Source of the DNA: Chara braunii
Taxonomy: Eukaryota > Streptophyta > Charophyceae > Charales > Characeae
DNA length: 22,072 nt
Assembly (NCBI GenBank): GCA_003427395.1
Contig: BFEA01000795.1
Location: forward strand, 37,042 to 59,113
Direction: 5' to 3'
The notes below the pieces were generated by a model. It saw nothing but the letters and a program-made list of their open reading frames with translations, had not been told where the DNA came from and made no database searches. Numbering within the stretch: the first letter of the stretch is position 1; each line of letters starts with the position of its first letter. A program made the translations under genes and the position numbers. Positions 9,251-17,409 of this stretch are shown here, in pieces.

Positions 9251-9859
9251 ACGAGTGAGGTACGACCATCTAGATAGTAGATACCGCTCCCATCCGTTTT
9301 TTGTTTTTCTAGCCTTCCTTCACTCCATCTATAATCCTGTGCCCTCTCATTGGTCCGTCTACGGTCTTCCTTCAAATACTCATGGAGAGGGTTTCCTACG
9401 ACTGTTGCTACCAATACGACATTTGTCCAAACTTTAACACGCCTAAACCTTTGTATTTTTTCCAGCCCTTCCGAGGTGGCTTCGAGGAATCGAGCTTTCA
9501 TCGAAATTTTATCGGTTTGCCACAAGGGACAAAGAGACGACTTCTGAGGGTTTTTATATTGGATACATGATCCATTGCCCTCGAGACACATCTGTCACAA
9601 TCTACCATATCGATGTACCCTTCTCCGTATAGATGCATAGGAACAAAATAAACCCGCAAGACGGCTTCACAGAAATAACAAAACTTGTCAGGCAAAGAGA
9701 GGAAGGAAGAGGAAGTGGGGGAAAGAGAGGTCTCATCATTACCTTCCCCGTCTGACGCCATAAGGCCGCATGTCACTCTCTTGCAGGCCGAGGGAGGATC
9801 TTCACTCCTTCGTAGGCTGGTCCGTGGGAAAATTCTGAATCTTTCCACGTGACAATTTC

Positions 9860-10235
9860 TTCGCCTTCGGGCACCTTGGTTGGTCGATGTAACCTTGTCA
9901 ATCTGCCGGCGTTCCCGTGTCTCTCTATCTTCCTGTGGATGACGTCAGCCCCAATCATGGCCATATAATTGGTAAGCTTCTTGAGGGTCAGCAAAGGTTC
10001 GTGATAAGTGACCAACAAAAACTTCTGCTCGTACAGATATGGGTGAAAGTGCTGGATTCCCCAGACCACTGCGTAACACTCTCCCTGCAGTGCCGAGTCG
10101 TTGCGTCGTTCGTCAGACACTCGATGACATGCTCCTTGTCGTGCTCCTTGTCGCCCTTCCCCTTCCGTGCCAAAATAGCGTTGATAGCTTCCGGCTGGCA
10201 ATCGATGATAAGTATGAACTGCCTTCCTTGGTCGG
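9860..10235 (-). pseudogene. Ty3/gypsy RNase H pseudogene
   Basis: RNase H degrades the RNA strand during reverse transcription. The minus strand gives 'QFILIIDCQPEAINAIL' (first catalytic Asp), 'KEHVIECLTND', then after a frameshift near 10110 'GECYAVVWGIQHFHPYLY' (catalytic Glu). Next comes 'FLLVTYHEPLLTLKKL', where the family has Asp before His (TDHEPL) and this copy has Tyr. The end 'ERHGNAGRLTRLHRP' matches the usual HGNAD-x-L-SR ending with the Asp displaced. Two of the four acidic positions are therefore lost, besides the frameshift. A stop lies just upstream of the Gln-Phe-Ile start. Confidence 0.9.
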
Positions 10236-10260
10236 GCTGGACCGGTCACCCAACCTTAGT

Positions 10261-10720
10261 CGAGGTGGAATCGGATGAGCCTCGTCGTATGAGAACTTCA
10301 GACACCAAGCACATACATTCTTACTAACCCCCTTTATGGTCATTGTGAATTAATCTGTCCAAGTTTTGTTTGGTCCCTGACAAGTTTTATGAAGAACTTC
10401 TTGACTTTGTCCCTTAGTGTCGCCATTCCCTCATTGAACCAGTGTACTTTCCCAGCCTGTTGAGGTTTTTTGAAACCCCAGACCTAGAGGGTGGGTGATA
10501 GTCGTAATTCCTTTCTCATAGTTTTCGGGCTTAGTGTAGTGAGCTCCCTCTGTCGACTTTTGTCGGAGAGGGTTGTGTATGTTTTCTACACAATGGCATG
10601 AGGGGCGTTGCTGCCCGCTTAGTGTATTGTGGGCTGAAGAGGGTTAAGGGTAGTTGGCTGGGGTGGTCACAATGTGCCTAATAGCTTACCAGACACCTCG
10701 ATGGTGCTGTCACTTTCAGT
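10261..10720. other. Unassigned sequence next to the gypsy remnant
   Basis: Reverse transcriptase would be expected here on the minus strand but no RT motif is readable. The stretch is cut by stops in all minus frames and may be unrelated sequence joined after truncation. No LTR end is evident. Confidence 0.45.
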
Positions 10721-10960
10721 GGCCCACAGATGGCCCATTCCAGAGCAGCGCTGGTCAGTGCGAGGGTGAGGTTGTGCTACCCATGAGGCCTGATAGAGAG
10801 ATCTGAGGAATTGACTTGTGGTTAATGTGGGTTTTTCCAGTGGCCTGAGGAGGGCTGAGGCCAGAGCCACACTGGTTGGAGCTTGGGTGAGGTTGTGCTG
10901 GCCTGTGACCTGCATTTGATGGGGCCGTGAGGCCTAATGGAGCAATCAGGGAAAGTGGCA
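10720..10960. repeat. Diverged copy of the 13-14.5 kb GC-rich repeat
   Basis: 'gcgctggtcagtgcgagggtg', 'gaggttgtgct' and 'tgaggcctgatagagagatc' match blocks at 14210-14280 ('gacgctggtcggtgctggggtg', 'tgaggcctggtagagagatc'). A second subunit at about 10855-10945 repeats the pattern ('cacactggttggagcttggg', 'gttgtgctggcctgtgacc', 'gtgaggcct'). It is an older relative of that array. Confidence 0.7.
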
Positions 10961-11470
10961 GCAGCTGCAGAGGGTCGGTCTGGTCTGCTGGGCACCACTA
11001 GAGCGCCTTTCCAACATAACATCTATGGAGATGGGCCCTCCATAATTGAAAGTCCTGCTGGAAGATAGGGTTACGAGATTGACGTTGGGGTGGTCTCTGA
11101 CCTCCAATCAGTTATTTATTTATTTTTATTTATTTTTAAATTCTTCTGTCAGTTTCACCTTTCACTATAAACCTACTACCACTCCTAAGCCTATACAGGG
11201 GACCCTTGCAAGCAAAGCTACCTCTCACAACTAAGGGGATGCATGTTGCCCCCTGCCCTAATCTGCAGTGGTCGGGGAGTAGGGTGGTGCCACCATTGGG
11301 GGGGACCGGCTAACACAAAGACTCAGCATTTTGCTAGTAGCTGTGCCTCCCACCTACGTCCCCCACCCCCCATCGAGTAGCAGCAGTTCAGTTTTGTCAT
11401 CCCCCATTTATTTTTATTTTTCTTAATAATAAAAATGCCTATGAGGAAAACATTTTAGCCGATAGCTTAG
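10961..11470. other. Unassigned stretch with short AT-rich patch
   Basis: Contains a TTTA/TTTTTA-rich patch at about 11108-11140 and another at 11405-11440, each in ordinary mixed sequence. No gene, RNA or long repeat was recognised. Confidence 0.5.
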
Positions 11471-11738
11471 TGGGTAGTGGGCATAGATTTGTGTGGGAAA
11501 AGGAGGCTGGGAAGCACGGGTGCTCGGCTGGGGTCATAGGCGGGCGCAGCGCGGCCGGGAGCGCTGCGCCCCGCGCGCGCAGTCAGACCGAGCAGCGGCG
11601 AGCGGCGACGACGGAGCAGCACTATGGTGAACCGAGCAGCGGCGACTTGTGGCGGAGCAGTGCGATGGTGAATCAAGCGGCGCTGAACGACAACAAGCGG
11701 CGGTGCGGTGCGGTGCTGGGGATAGTGGATTTGGGGTG
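11471..11738. other. GC-rich stretch with small imperfect repeats
   Basis: Strongly GC- and CpG-rich around 11535-11720, with repeated 'gagcag' and 'atggtgaa.c.agc' blocks spaced 41 bp apart (11614 and 11655). Both strands are open across it because of composition. It could be a CpG-rich promoter-like patch, but no gene start can be supported. Confidence 0.45.
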
Positions 11739-12059
11739 GTGTGAGGTGGTGGTGGAGAAGTTTTGGGGTGAAGCCTGAGGGATGATGATGGGAAGGATGG
11801 CCATAAGGGTGATGCATCGTGCGTAGGGGATGAGGCTACTACGAAGAGGCTGCTTGTGAAGGGCGGCAAAGGGTATGGGCTGTCTCTTATACACATCTAG
11901 ATGTGTATAAGAGACAGGTGTGAGGTGGTGGTGGAGAAGTTTTGGGGTGAAGCCTGAGGGATGATGATGGGAAGGATGGCCATAAGGGTGATGCATCGTG
12001 CGTAGGGGATGAGGCTACTACGAAGAGGCTGCTTGTGAAGGGCGGCAAAGGGTATGGGC
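11739..12059. other. Full mate-pair adapter junction with 142-bp duplication (assembly artefact)
   Basis: Positions 11880-11917 are a perfect 38-bp palindrome made of the 19-bp Tn5 mosaic end ('agatgtgtataagagacag') and its reverse complement. That is the Nextera mate-pair junction adapter. The sequence before it (11739-11880) reappears directly after it (11918-12059), with an offset of 179 bp and no difference that I can see. The duplicate arises when an uncut junction read is assembled through. One copy and the adapter should be removed for biological interpretation. Open frames crossing it carry the familiar adapter peptide 'VSYTHLDVYKRQ' and are spurious. Confidence 0.97.
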
Positions 12060-12490
12060 TGCCAGCATAATCATCAGAGCTACGAAGGGTGGGGTGTCAC
12101 GTTTTCAATGAGTAGGTGCTGAAGGGCAACGAAGGGCATGGACGGTTTGTTCCCCCCCTGGACTACCATTGAGGGGTCACCGGCAGGTTCGGTGGTTTTG
12201 TCTTGCTACGTGGCAAGTGAAGGGTAAGTGAAGCCACGGTCCGTTAGTCCTTATTGTTCAGTCCTTTTCTTGATGGCCGAGAGAGTGGCCATGTGATGAC
12301 TGAGTTGCCTTCGGGCCGATAAGGGAGGGGGTGAAGGTTTGGGGGAGACAGACACATCATGATGAGAGGTCGGTTTATATGTTTTGATCCATATTTTTGC
12401 TCTTCGTGGCTTGAGTGACCTCCGTTTTTTTCGTTCTGATCTCGTTATTTTGGAAGTAGCTTCAAGATAGTAACCCGATTTCAATTTTCA
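12060..12490. other. Unassigned sequence
   Basis: No gene or RNA recognised. The right end (about 12430-12480, 'agcttcaagatagtaaccc') already resembles the AT-rich repeat that follows and may be an earlier partial unit. Confidence 0.45.
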
Positions 12491-13000
12491 GATGATTGTA
12501 AATCTGTTTTTTCTAATCTTTGGTTTTCGATTTTAATTTTTTGGATTTTTCTATTTGATTTCCTCATGACAGGTGGCTTTAGGTTTTCAATCCTAATTTG
12601 ATCCAAGAACTGCGGACTCATGAATGAAGTGAAAATTTTCTGAATAATTCCCGATTTGATCCTATCATGTTGATGATCGTAAATCAGAGTTTTGCCTCTG
12701 ATCTCGAACAATTTTTTCTAAATTTTTAGATTTTCAATGAACTCATGAATAATAATCTACAAACTTGATTCAAGATAGTGGGATCATGAATGATCTCCAA
12801 AATTTCGGGATAACTTTCGATTTGTTCCTTCCATATTGACGATCGTAAATCAGAGCCTCGTCTCTCATCTTGAATAATGATCTCTAATTTTTTAGAATTT
12901 CAATGGCGTCATGATTATGTTGGATCTTGTTGTTCCTTTTCCCGAAATTTGTTCCTGATTACCAATTTCCAAAAGTAGGCTTCTGAAGGATTTTCTATTC
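12491..13000. repeat. AT-rich tandem repeat, about 166-181 bp units
   Basis: Three units start with 'gatgattgtaaatc' (12491), 'gatgatcgtaaatc' (12672) and 'gacgatcgtaaatc' (12838), giving spacings of 181 and 166 bp. Within units, blocks recur in order: 'ttttttagattttcaatg', 'actcatgaat', 'aattttctg' or 'aatttcggg', 'cgatttg'. The units are much diverged. The AT content and near-nucleosomal length are typical of plant satellites, but three units do not make a satellite array. Confidence 0.7.
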
Positions 13001-13079
13001 AAAAAATCAGGGGGGGGAGTTAGAATTGGAGGATGGAAGGTACTAAAGGGTTCTCAACAGAGGAGGGTTGTCGTTTAGG

Positions 13080-14564
13080 GTAAGTAGGTTAGAAGGACGA
13101 TGCTGGGACGACACAGGCCGGTGCTAGAGCTTGTGCTCTGTGACCCAGGGGAAGCTTGAGGCCTGTGAAGTTATGCGGAACGCATAACCAGACCGTCCGA
13201 CGTGGTCGGCGCCGGGGTATTGACCCTGTAACCTGTTTAGGGGCTTGCCGCTAAGGGAATTGTCGAGGGAGGAAGACACTTCCTGTCTGTCAGAACTAGG
13301 TTGGTCGGGGAGGGTTGTGGTGCCCTGTTACCCTAGCAGAAGGGGGTATGAGATCAAGTGAGTTCTGGTACGAGGACTGAAAGCCTGGATTGACACTCAT
13401 TCTGTTGAGGAGGGGAATTTAGGATAGTAGGCAGTTTTAGTTTAGCCCCCCCCGCTCTCATAAATCTCATGACGAAAAGCTCACGGTGGTCCTGGAATGT
13501 TTTTAGGACTCTGGGATGCCTACTAACTCGTCCTAAGGTAGCTTCGACACTGTTATACTCAGTGATCTGCGGTTGTTCGATGCCAGAACGACGGTGATGG
13601 GGAGTTGCCCTGCGTGAGGCCTGGTAGAGAGATCTGGGGATGCTTTGGGGTGGGCATTCCATGGGACGTCCAAGGGTTGCTGCCGGGATGACGCTGGTGG
13701 GAGTTGGGGTGAGTTGTGTTGCCCTGTAACCCAGCAGGATGTGGGGATGTGAGGCCTGGAACAGCTCGGCAGGGTGTAAGACAGTCTTGGAGGACTTTGG
13801 AAGGGGTTGTGAGAGATTTCGACGTTTTTGGAACATTTGCAGGACCTCTGCGGCCTAAAAAAAAAAAAAATGTTTTCTGAATTCTCAGGCCGAAGCCGGG
13901 TAATGGCCCCGGTATCTCAAAAAAGGGATTGAGGTGAGTGGGAGAGGAGAGGGTGGGATATCAAGCGTCCTACTAGGATGGGAATACGGTACAACAGCAG
14001 CGGAGATGGTGACTCTGCTGCAGTAAGTCTTGCCGGAGTGGGGTATAAGGGACCGATTGGTATCTGAGTTTGTTTTCTGAATTGTGAACATGTTTTTGTT
14101 TCTTAGCAAAAATAGAGAATGCTTTAGGATTCAGGGGACTTCTAGCAACTCGCTTTAGGCTGTTTAATACTGGTACATTCATGGATCTGCGGTTGTTCGA
14201 TGCCAGAACGACGCTGGTCGGTGCTGGGGTGTTGCCCTGTAACCTGCTGATTGCAGGAGCGTGAGGCCTGGTAGAGAGATCTGGGGATGCTTTGGGGCGG
14301 CATTCCAAGGGACAACCAAGGGTTGCTGTTGGGACGACGCTGGCCGGAGCTGGGGCGAGTCGTGTTGCTCTGTAACCTAGCCGGGTGGGGGTGTAAGGCC
14401 TGGGAGAGCTCGACAGGGAATAAGACAGTGCTGGACAGTTTTAGAGAGTTTTGTTTGGGAGTCTAGGGATTCTAAGCATACGACCTCTCCTTTAATTCTC
14501 TTGAGCTTCTTCAATAGTTCTTAGATTGATTCTCAGCCGAAGCCGGGTAATGGCCCCGGTATCT
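13080..14564. repeat. GC-rich repeat array with subunits of about 70-120 bp
   Basis: The core pattern 'gacgctggtcggtgctgggg', 'ttgccctgtaacc', then 'gtgaggcctgg', occurs with variation at about 13101, 13190, 13296, 13584, 13680, 14207 and 14330. Minus-strand frames over the copies read different peptides because of indels ('RATPHHRRSGIEQP', 'NTPAPTSVVLASN'), so the repeats are not held together by a protein sequence. Function unknown. A long noncoding repeat or retroposon body is plausible. Confidence 0.75.
13505..14564. repeat. Higher-order direct duplication, period about 620-647 bp
   Basis: 'gatctgcggttgttcgatgc' starts at 13564 and again at 14184 (offset 620). A 29-bp identical block starting 'gccgaagccgggtaatggcc' lies at 13889 and 14536 (offset 647). 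Everything between is alignable with indels, so two large units stand side by side: about 13505-13917 and 14135-14564. A poly(A) of 12 or so sits inside the first unit near 13857-13870. Confidence 0.8.
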
Positions 14565-14680
14565 TAAATGACTTGTGTAATTCTATATGGGATGCTGGGT
14601 CCGGTTCCCAGCATGTGCTGCTCCCCACGAATAGATTGGAGCTTTTGTCCCAATAAAAAAAAAGAAAGAAAAAAGGGTAG
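14565..14680 (+). repeat. SINE-like fragment with 6-bp hairpin, copy 1
   Basis: Positions 14594-14612 form a hairpin with stem GCTGGG/CCCAGC and a 7-nt loop. It is followed by 'tgctgctccccac' and 'aatagattggag', then an A-rich tail (about 14655-14677). The same order recurs at 17190-17285. The tail and conserved body suggest a short retroposon; the family is not recognised. Confidence 0.6.
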
Positions 14681-14882
14681 AGCACCGGTTGGAAATGTGA
14701 TGTTGGTACAAATACCTTTGCAAGGGTATTTGTCCAGGTTTTTGCAGAGCACAAAAGTTGTATCTGCGATGACAGATGAGACAGTGGTGCGCCCATTTTT
14801 GGTAGGGGCCGCACCCGACTCTTGGTAATTGGGCAGGTAAGGGTGTTGTGGCTAAAGCAGAGAGTGTGTGTAGGTGCGCGCT
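14681..14882 (+). repeat. Fragment sharing 'tagagcaccggttggaaatg' with the tRNA-like element
   Basis: The 20-bp block at about 14680-14699 is identical to part of the tRNA-like head at 15567-15586 and then diverges. Just after it, 14708-14716 and 14725-14733 form a perfect 9-bp hairpin (ACAAATACC/GGTATTTGT) with an 8-nt loop. The remainder up to 14882 holds nothing recognised. Confidence 0.5.
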
Positions 14883-15379
14883 CTTAAGGTGCATGTCGAA
14901 TGACGGAGTGATTGCAAGCTAATCACGGTAGAAGTCCGTTATTGCCGTAACTGTCATCAAACCTGAGTCAACCGCCATTTGTTGCCACTTTTGTGAGATT
15001 TTGCCGATCTGTGTAAGCCGCCGTCTAAGTCCGCTAGGCATTGGGCTAGAAGGGGGGGGCTTTCGGAATACACATCATTCGTAGCGTTGCGTTCGACTGC
15101 CCGCCCACGGTAAAAATGGTTAAATATGGCAGGCGGCCCAAGTGCCGAAGGTGCGGTTCTTTAAAAGTGGTCACTTGCGGAAGCTTGTGGTAACGGCGGC
15201 AACGCTCGGGTGTGTTACCTGGTTTGCCTGGCAGTTGTAAGTGGTGCGCGAACCACCGTGCAACTGGTGTGAGGGTTTTGGCGGCCGCTTGTACGGGCGA
15301 TAGGCCAAGGAGTGGCCTTGTTCTAGGTTTGTAGGCCCCGGTGCAGGGTACCGTTTAGAAGAAAGATTCCACCTATTAC

Positions 15380-15382
<3 letters not shown>
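14883..15382. other. Unassigned GC-rich sequence
   Basis: Balanced to GC-rich sequence with many stops in all frames and no recognised RNA or protein. It contains many 'gtggtaacggcggcaac'-type G/C-rich words but no clear repeat. Confidence 0.5.

Positions 15383-15411
<29 letters not shown>
15383..15411. repeat. Poly(T) tract, 29 bp
   Basis: An uninterrupted T run. It could mark the 3' tail of a minus-strand retroposon extending to the right, but no element body was identified there. Confidence 0.9.
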
Positions 15412-15415
<4 letters not shown>

Positions 15416-15459
15416 GTTCCTCCAGACTCCAGTGTTAGCGATGCTGTTTACACCCTCAG

Positions 15460-15511
15460 ATCTAGATATGTATCAAAAAAATAAAAATAAAAAAAAATCT
15501 AGATATGTATC
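15460..15511. repeat. 15-bp direct repeats flanking an A-rich insert
   Basis: 'atctagatatgtatc' occurs at 15460-15474 and 15497-15511, identical, with 22 bp of A-rich sequence (A runs with two T) between. This is how a target-site duplication around a bare retroposon tail would look. Confidence 0.7.
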
Positions 15512-15548
15512 CCAATCACATACGGGCTAGTTCAGAGTGTAAGATTTG

Positions 15549-15635
15549 GTGATGTAGCTCAGTGGTTAGAGCACCGGTTGGAAATGCGCATTGTGGTATG
15601 AGGTTGCGGGTTCAAATCCGCAGCCTGGTGCATGG
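15549..15635 (+). repeat. tRNA-like head of a SINE-like element
   Basis: The D-arm 15557-15572 (GCTC, loop, GAGC) matches the tRNA A-box region. At 15605-15622 a TGCGG/CCGCA stem encloses 'gttcaaat', matching the B-box ('gggttcaaatcc'). The T-loop is one base too long, the middle section gives no anticodon stem, and the ends do not pair as an acceptor stem. It is thus a tRNA-derived sequence rather than a tRNA gene, typical of the polymerase III promoter of a SINE. Confidence 0.7.
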
Positions 15636-15977
15636 ACACCAGCAGGGCGTTAGATTGACGCACGGCTGGACACCCCCCCCCTTGGGATGACGCAGGTTAG
15701 CTATTACAGACACTGCTTGCGCACCACCCAAGGGGTAGCTCACGGTTGTTGTACGTGGGGACTGGGCGATGGTGGCCGGTTGGAAATGCGCATTGTGGTA
15801 TGAGGTTGCGGGTTCAAATCCGCAGCCTGGCGCATGGACACCAGCAGGGCGTTAGATTGATGCACGGCTGGACACCCCCCCCCTTGGGATGACGCAGGTT
15901 AGCTATTACAGACACTGCTTGCGCACCACCCAGGGGGTAGCTCACGGTTGTTGTATGTGGGGACTGGGCGATGGTGG
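15574..15977 (+). repeat. 202-bp tandem duplication, two units
   Basis: Unit 1 (15574-15775) and unit 2 (15776-15977) both begin 'ccggttggaaatgcgcattg' and end 'gactgggcgatggtgg'. I see only a few differences ('ctggtgc'/'ctggcgc', 'gattgacgc'/'gattgatgc', 'gtacgtgg'/'gtatgtgg', 'caaggggt'/'cagggggt'). The second unit has the B-box part but not the D-arm. The C-run is seen in both. Near identity means a recent duplication or an assembly error; no adapter is present here. Confidence 0.9.
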
Positions 15978-16095
15978 GTATCCTGATGTTCTTGGTCGAC
16001 GGGGTTGTCATGTGACTGCTGGGTGGTTCGCATACTCCAGTTTACTCGAACCCAGCAGAGCACAGCCACAGACTATTTCACAGTGTATGTCAATA

Positions 16096-16790
16096 GGTTA
16101 GGTCACTTGCATGATTCACATAAGGTCCTGGGCTGGTCATCCTCTTAGTACGTGGTCAAAGGATTGAGGCTGGCATAGCAGTTCCTTAGTACGGGATGTC
16201 GGGAGTGTCAGGACATAGTGGTCCAACACTTTACCGCAGGGCCGGAACGGGCTCCAGGGACATACGAGGGAACAGAGGATTGTCTGCTCTCAGATTATCA
16301 TACAACACAGGGCCTAAAAATTATCCAGGGTCAATACATACAGTCCATGATTCACGATTGAGGGTGGGCTATCCTCCTAGTACGTACCTTAGAGTTGAGG
16401 CTGGCATAGCAGTCCTTGGTACGGATGTCGGGGTGTCAGGAGATACTGCACCTTACCGCGGGGCCGGAACGGGCTCCAGGGATATACGAGGGAACAGAGG
16501 ATCCCCATCTCTCTACCATCAACATCATAGTACACTGTAGTAAAAAAGACAACATAAGGATAAAGAAACTCAACATAAGGATAAAGAAACTCAGTCCATA
16601 AAATCATGACCTAGGGTTGGCTATCCTCCTAGTACGTAGCATAGGGTTGAGGCTGGCATAGCAGTTCCTTAGTACGGGATGTCGTGGGTGTCATGGCCGG
16701 AACGGGCTCCAGGGACATACGAGGGAACGGAGGATACCCAGCTCTCTATCATCACCATACAACTAAGCTAGATGGGAGTCACTGTGCACC
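16096..16790 (+). repeat. Three-unit tandem repeat, 232-252 bp
   Basis: 'atcctc' followed by 'tagtacgt' occurs at 16139, 16371 and 16623. Each is followed by 'gttgaggctggcatagcag', 'ccttagtacgggatgtcg' or a variant, 'gccggaacgggctccaggga' and 'atacgagggaac'. The third unit lacks about 30 bp between the 'gtgtca' and 'ggccgg' blocks. Short spacers between units differ, including a small 'aacataaggataaagaaact' duplication near 16552-16590. Open frames across it follow the repeat and carry no known domain. Confidence 0.9.
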
Positions 16791-17189
16791 CTCATGAAGA
16801 CCTGTAGTAGCATGTTCAAACCTAGCTCCCGAAGTCCCTGTGCAATCAGGCTTGCACGGCGTCTGCTTCAACCGGGGCTGAGCAGGGGGTAGGCACCTCT
16901 GCTTAGCCCCGGTACCTGCATCCGCTGTCTGGTCAGGTCACCCCGCCATGATGGCAATGGGTGATGGTCCTGGGTGGTTAACACTGGGGTAGGACAGAGG
17001 GGTTGGGGTGCGCCAGGACAAAACAGATAAGAGGTAGGGTGGGTGGGGTCTTCAGAGGGGTTCATCTGAACAACCTAATGGCCAAGTACTGTAGGTGACT
17101 GCCATTCCTCTAGTAACCCACCTCTACAACAACCTGGGCTTTTTTGAAAAAAAAAAAAAAAAAAAAAGATTTGGCGCCAAATGGACAGG
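16791..17189. other. Unassigned sequence with poly(A) tract
   Basis: No gene recognised. A run of 21 A lies at 17147-17167, directly before the second hairpin-bearing repeat copy. Confidence 0.5.
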
Positions 17190-17285
17190 TGAAGAGGCCC
17201 AACTCATCATGACTGTTATATTATAATGGGACGCTGGACCTGTTTTCCAGCAGGTGCAGCTCCCCACCAATAGATGGAGTGACTC
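17190..17285 (+). repeat. SINE-like fragment with 6-bp hairpin, copy 2
   Basis: The hairpin at 17233-17251 has stem GCTGGA/TCCAGC with a 7-nt loop, followed by 'aggtgcagctccccaccaat' and 'agatggag'. This corresponds in order and spacing to 14594-14640. The last stem pair is A-T here and G-C there. Confidence 0.6.
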
Positions 17286-17345
17286 AAACAGCTATACTAG
17301 CTAGGGATGCTCGTATCACCCTGGCTAGTATGGTCTGTAGTGTCT

Positions 17346-17409
17346 TAAAAAAAAGAAAAAAAAAAGAAAAAAAAGAAAAAAAAGAAAAAAAAGAAAAGAA
17401 AAGAAAGAG
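17346..17409. repeat. A-rich AAAAAAAAG simple repeat
   Basis: About six units of 8-10 A followed by G, then shorter AAAAG units. It may be a worn poly(A) tail of a plus-strand retroposon; no body is assigned to it. Confidence 0.9.

Larger units (their letters stand above)
8600..10260 (-). mobile_element. Ty3/gypsy LTR retrotransposon remnant (RNase H and integrase)
   Basis: In minus-strand order, a Ty3-type RNase H is followed by the integrase zinc-binding region and integrase core, the domain order of gypsy (Metaviridae-like) rather than copia elements. About 600 bp between them (about 9250-9870) is open only in pieces and holds no recognisable motif. Reverse transcriptase, protease and gag are not recognised upstream of about 10260. 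No LTR pair, primer-binding site or polypurine tract was found. Frameshifts, stops and lost catalytic residues show that it is dead. Its outer limits are therefore approximate. Confidence 0.85.

Noticed and set aside
11460-11480. 'tagcttagtgggtagtgggc' as an A-box of a tRNA or SINE
   Set aside because: No B-box follows at a suitable distance.
11534-11996. Minus-strand open frames of over 100 codons across 11.5-12.0 kb
   Set aside because: They cross the adapter palindrome and the duplicated flank; part of the peptide is adapter translation.
13354-13836. 160-codon minus-strand open frame as a gene
   Set aside because: It lies inside the GC-rich repeat array, and sister copies shift frame, so no protein is conserved.
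15549-15635. Genuine tRNA gene
   Set aside because: No anticodon stem or acceptor stem forms, and the T-loop has an extra base.
16096-16790. CRISPR-like array
   Set aside because: Units are over 230 bp and conserved throughout; no short repeats with unique spacers and no cas genes in an apparently eukaryotic sequence.
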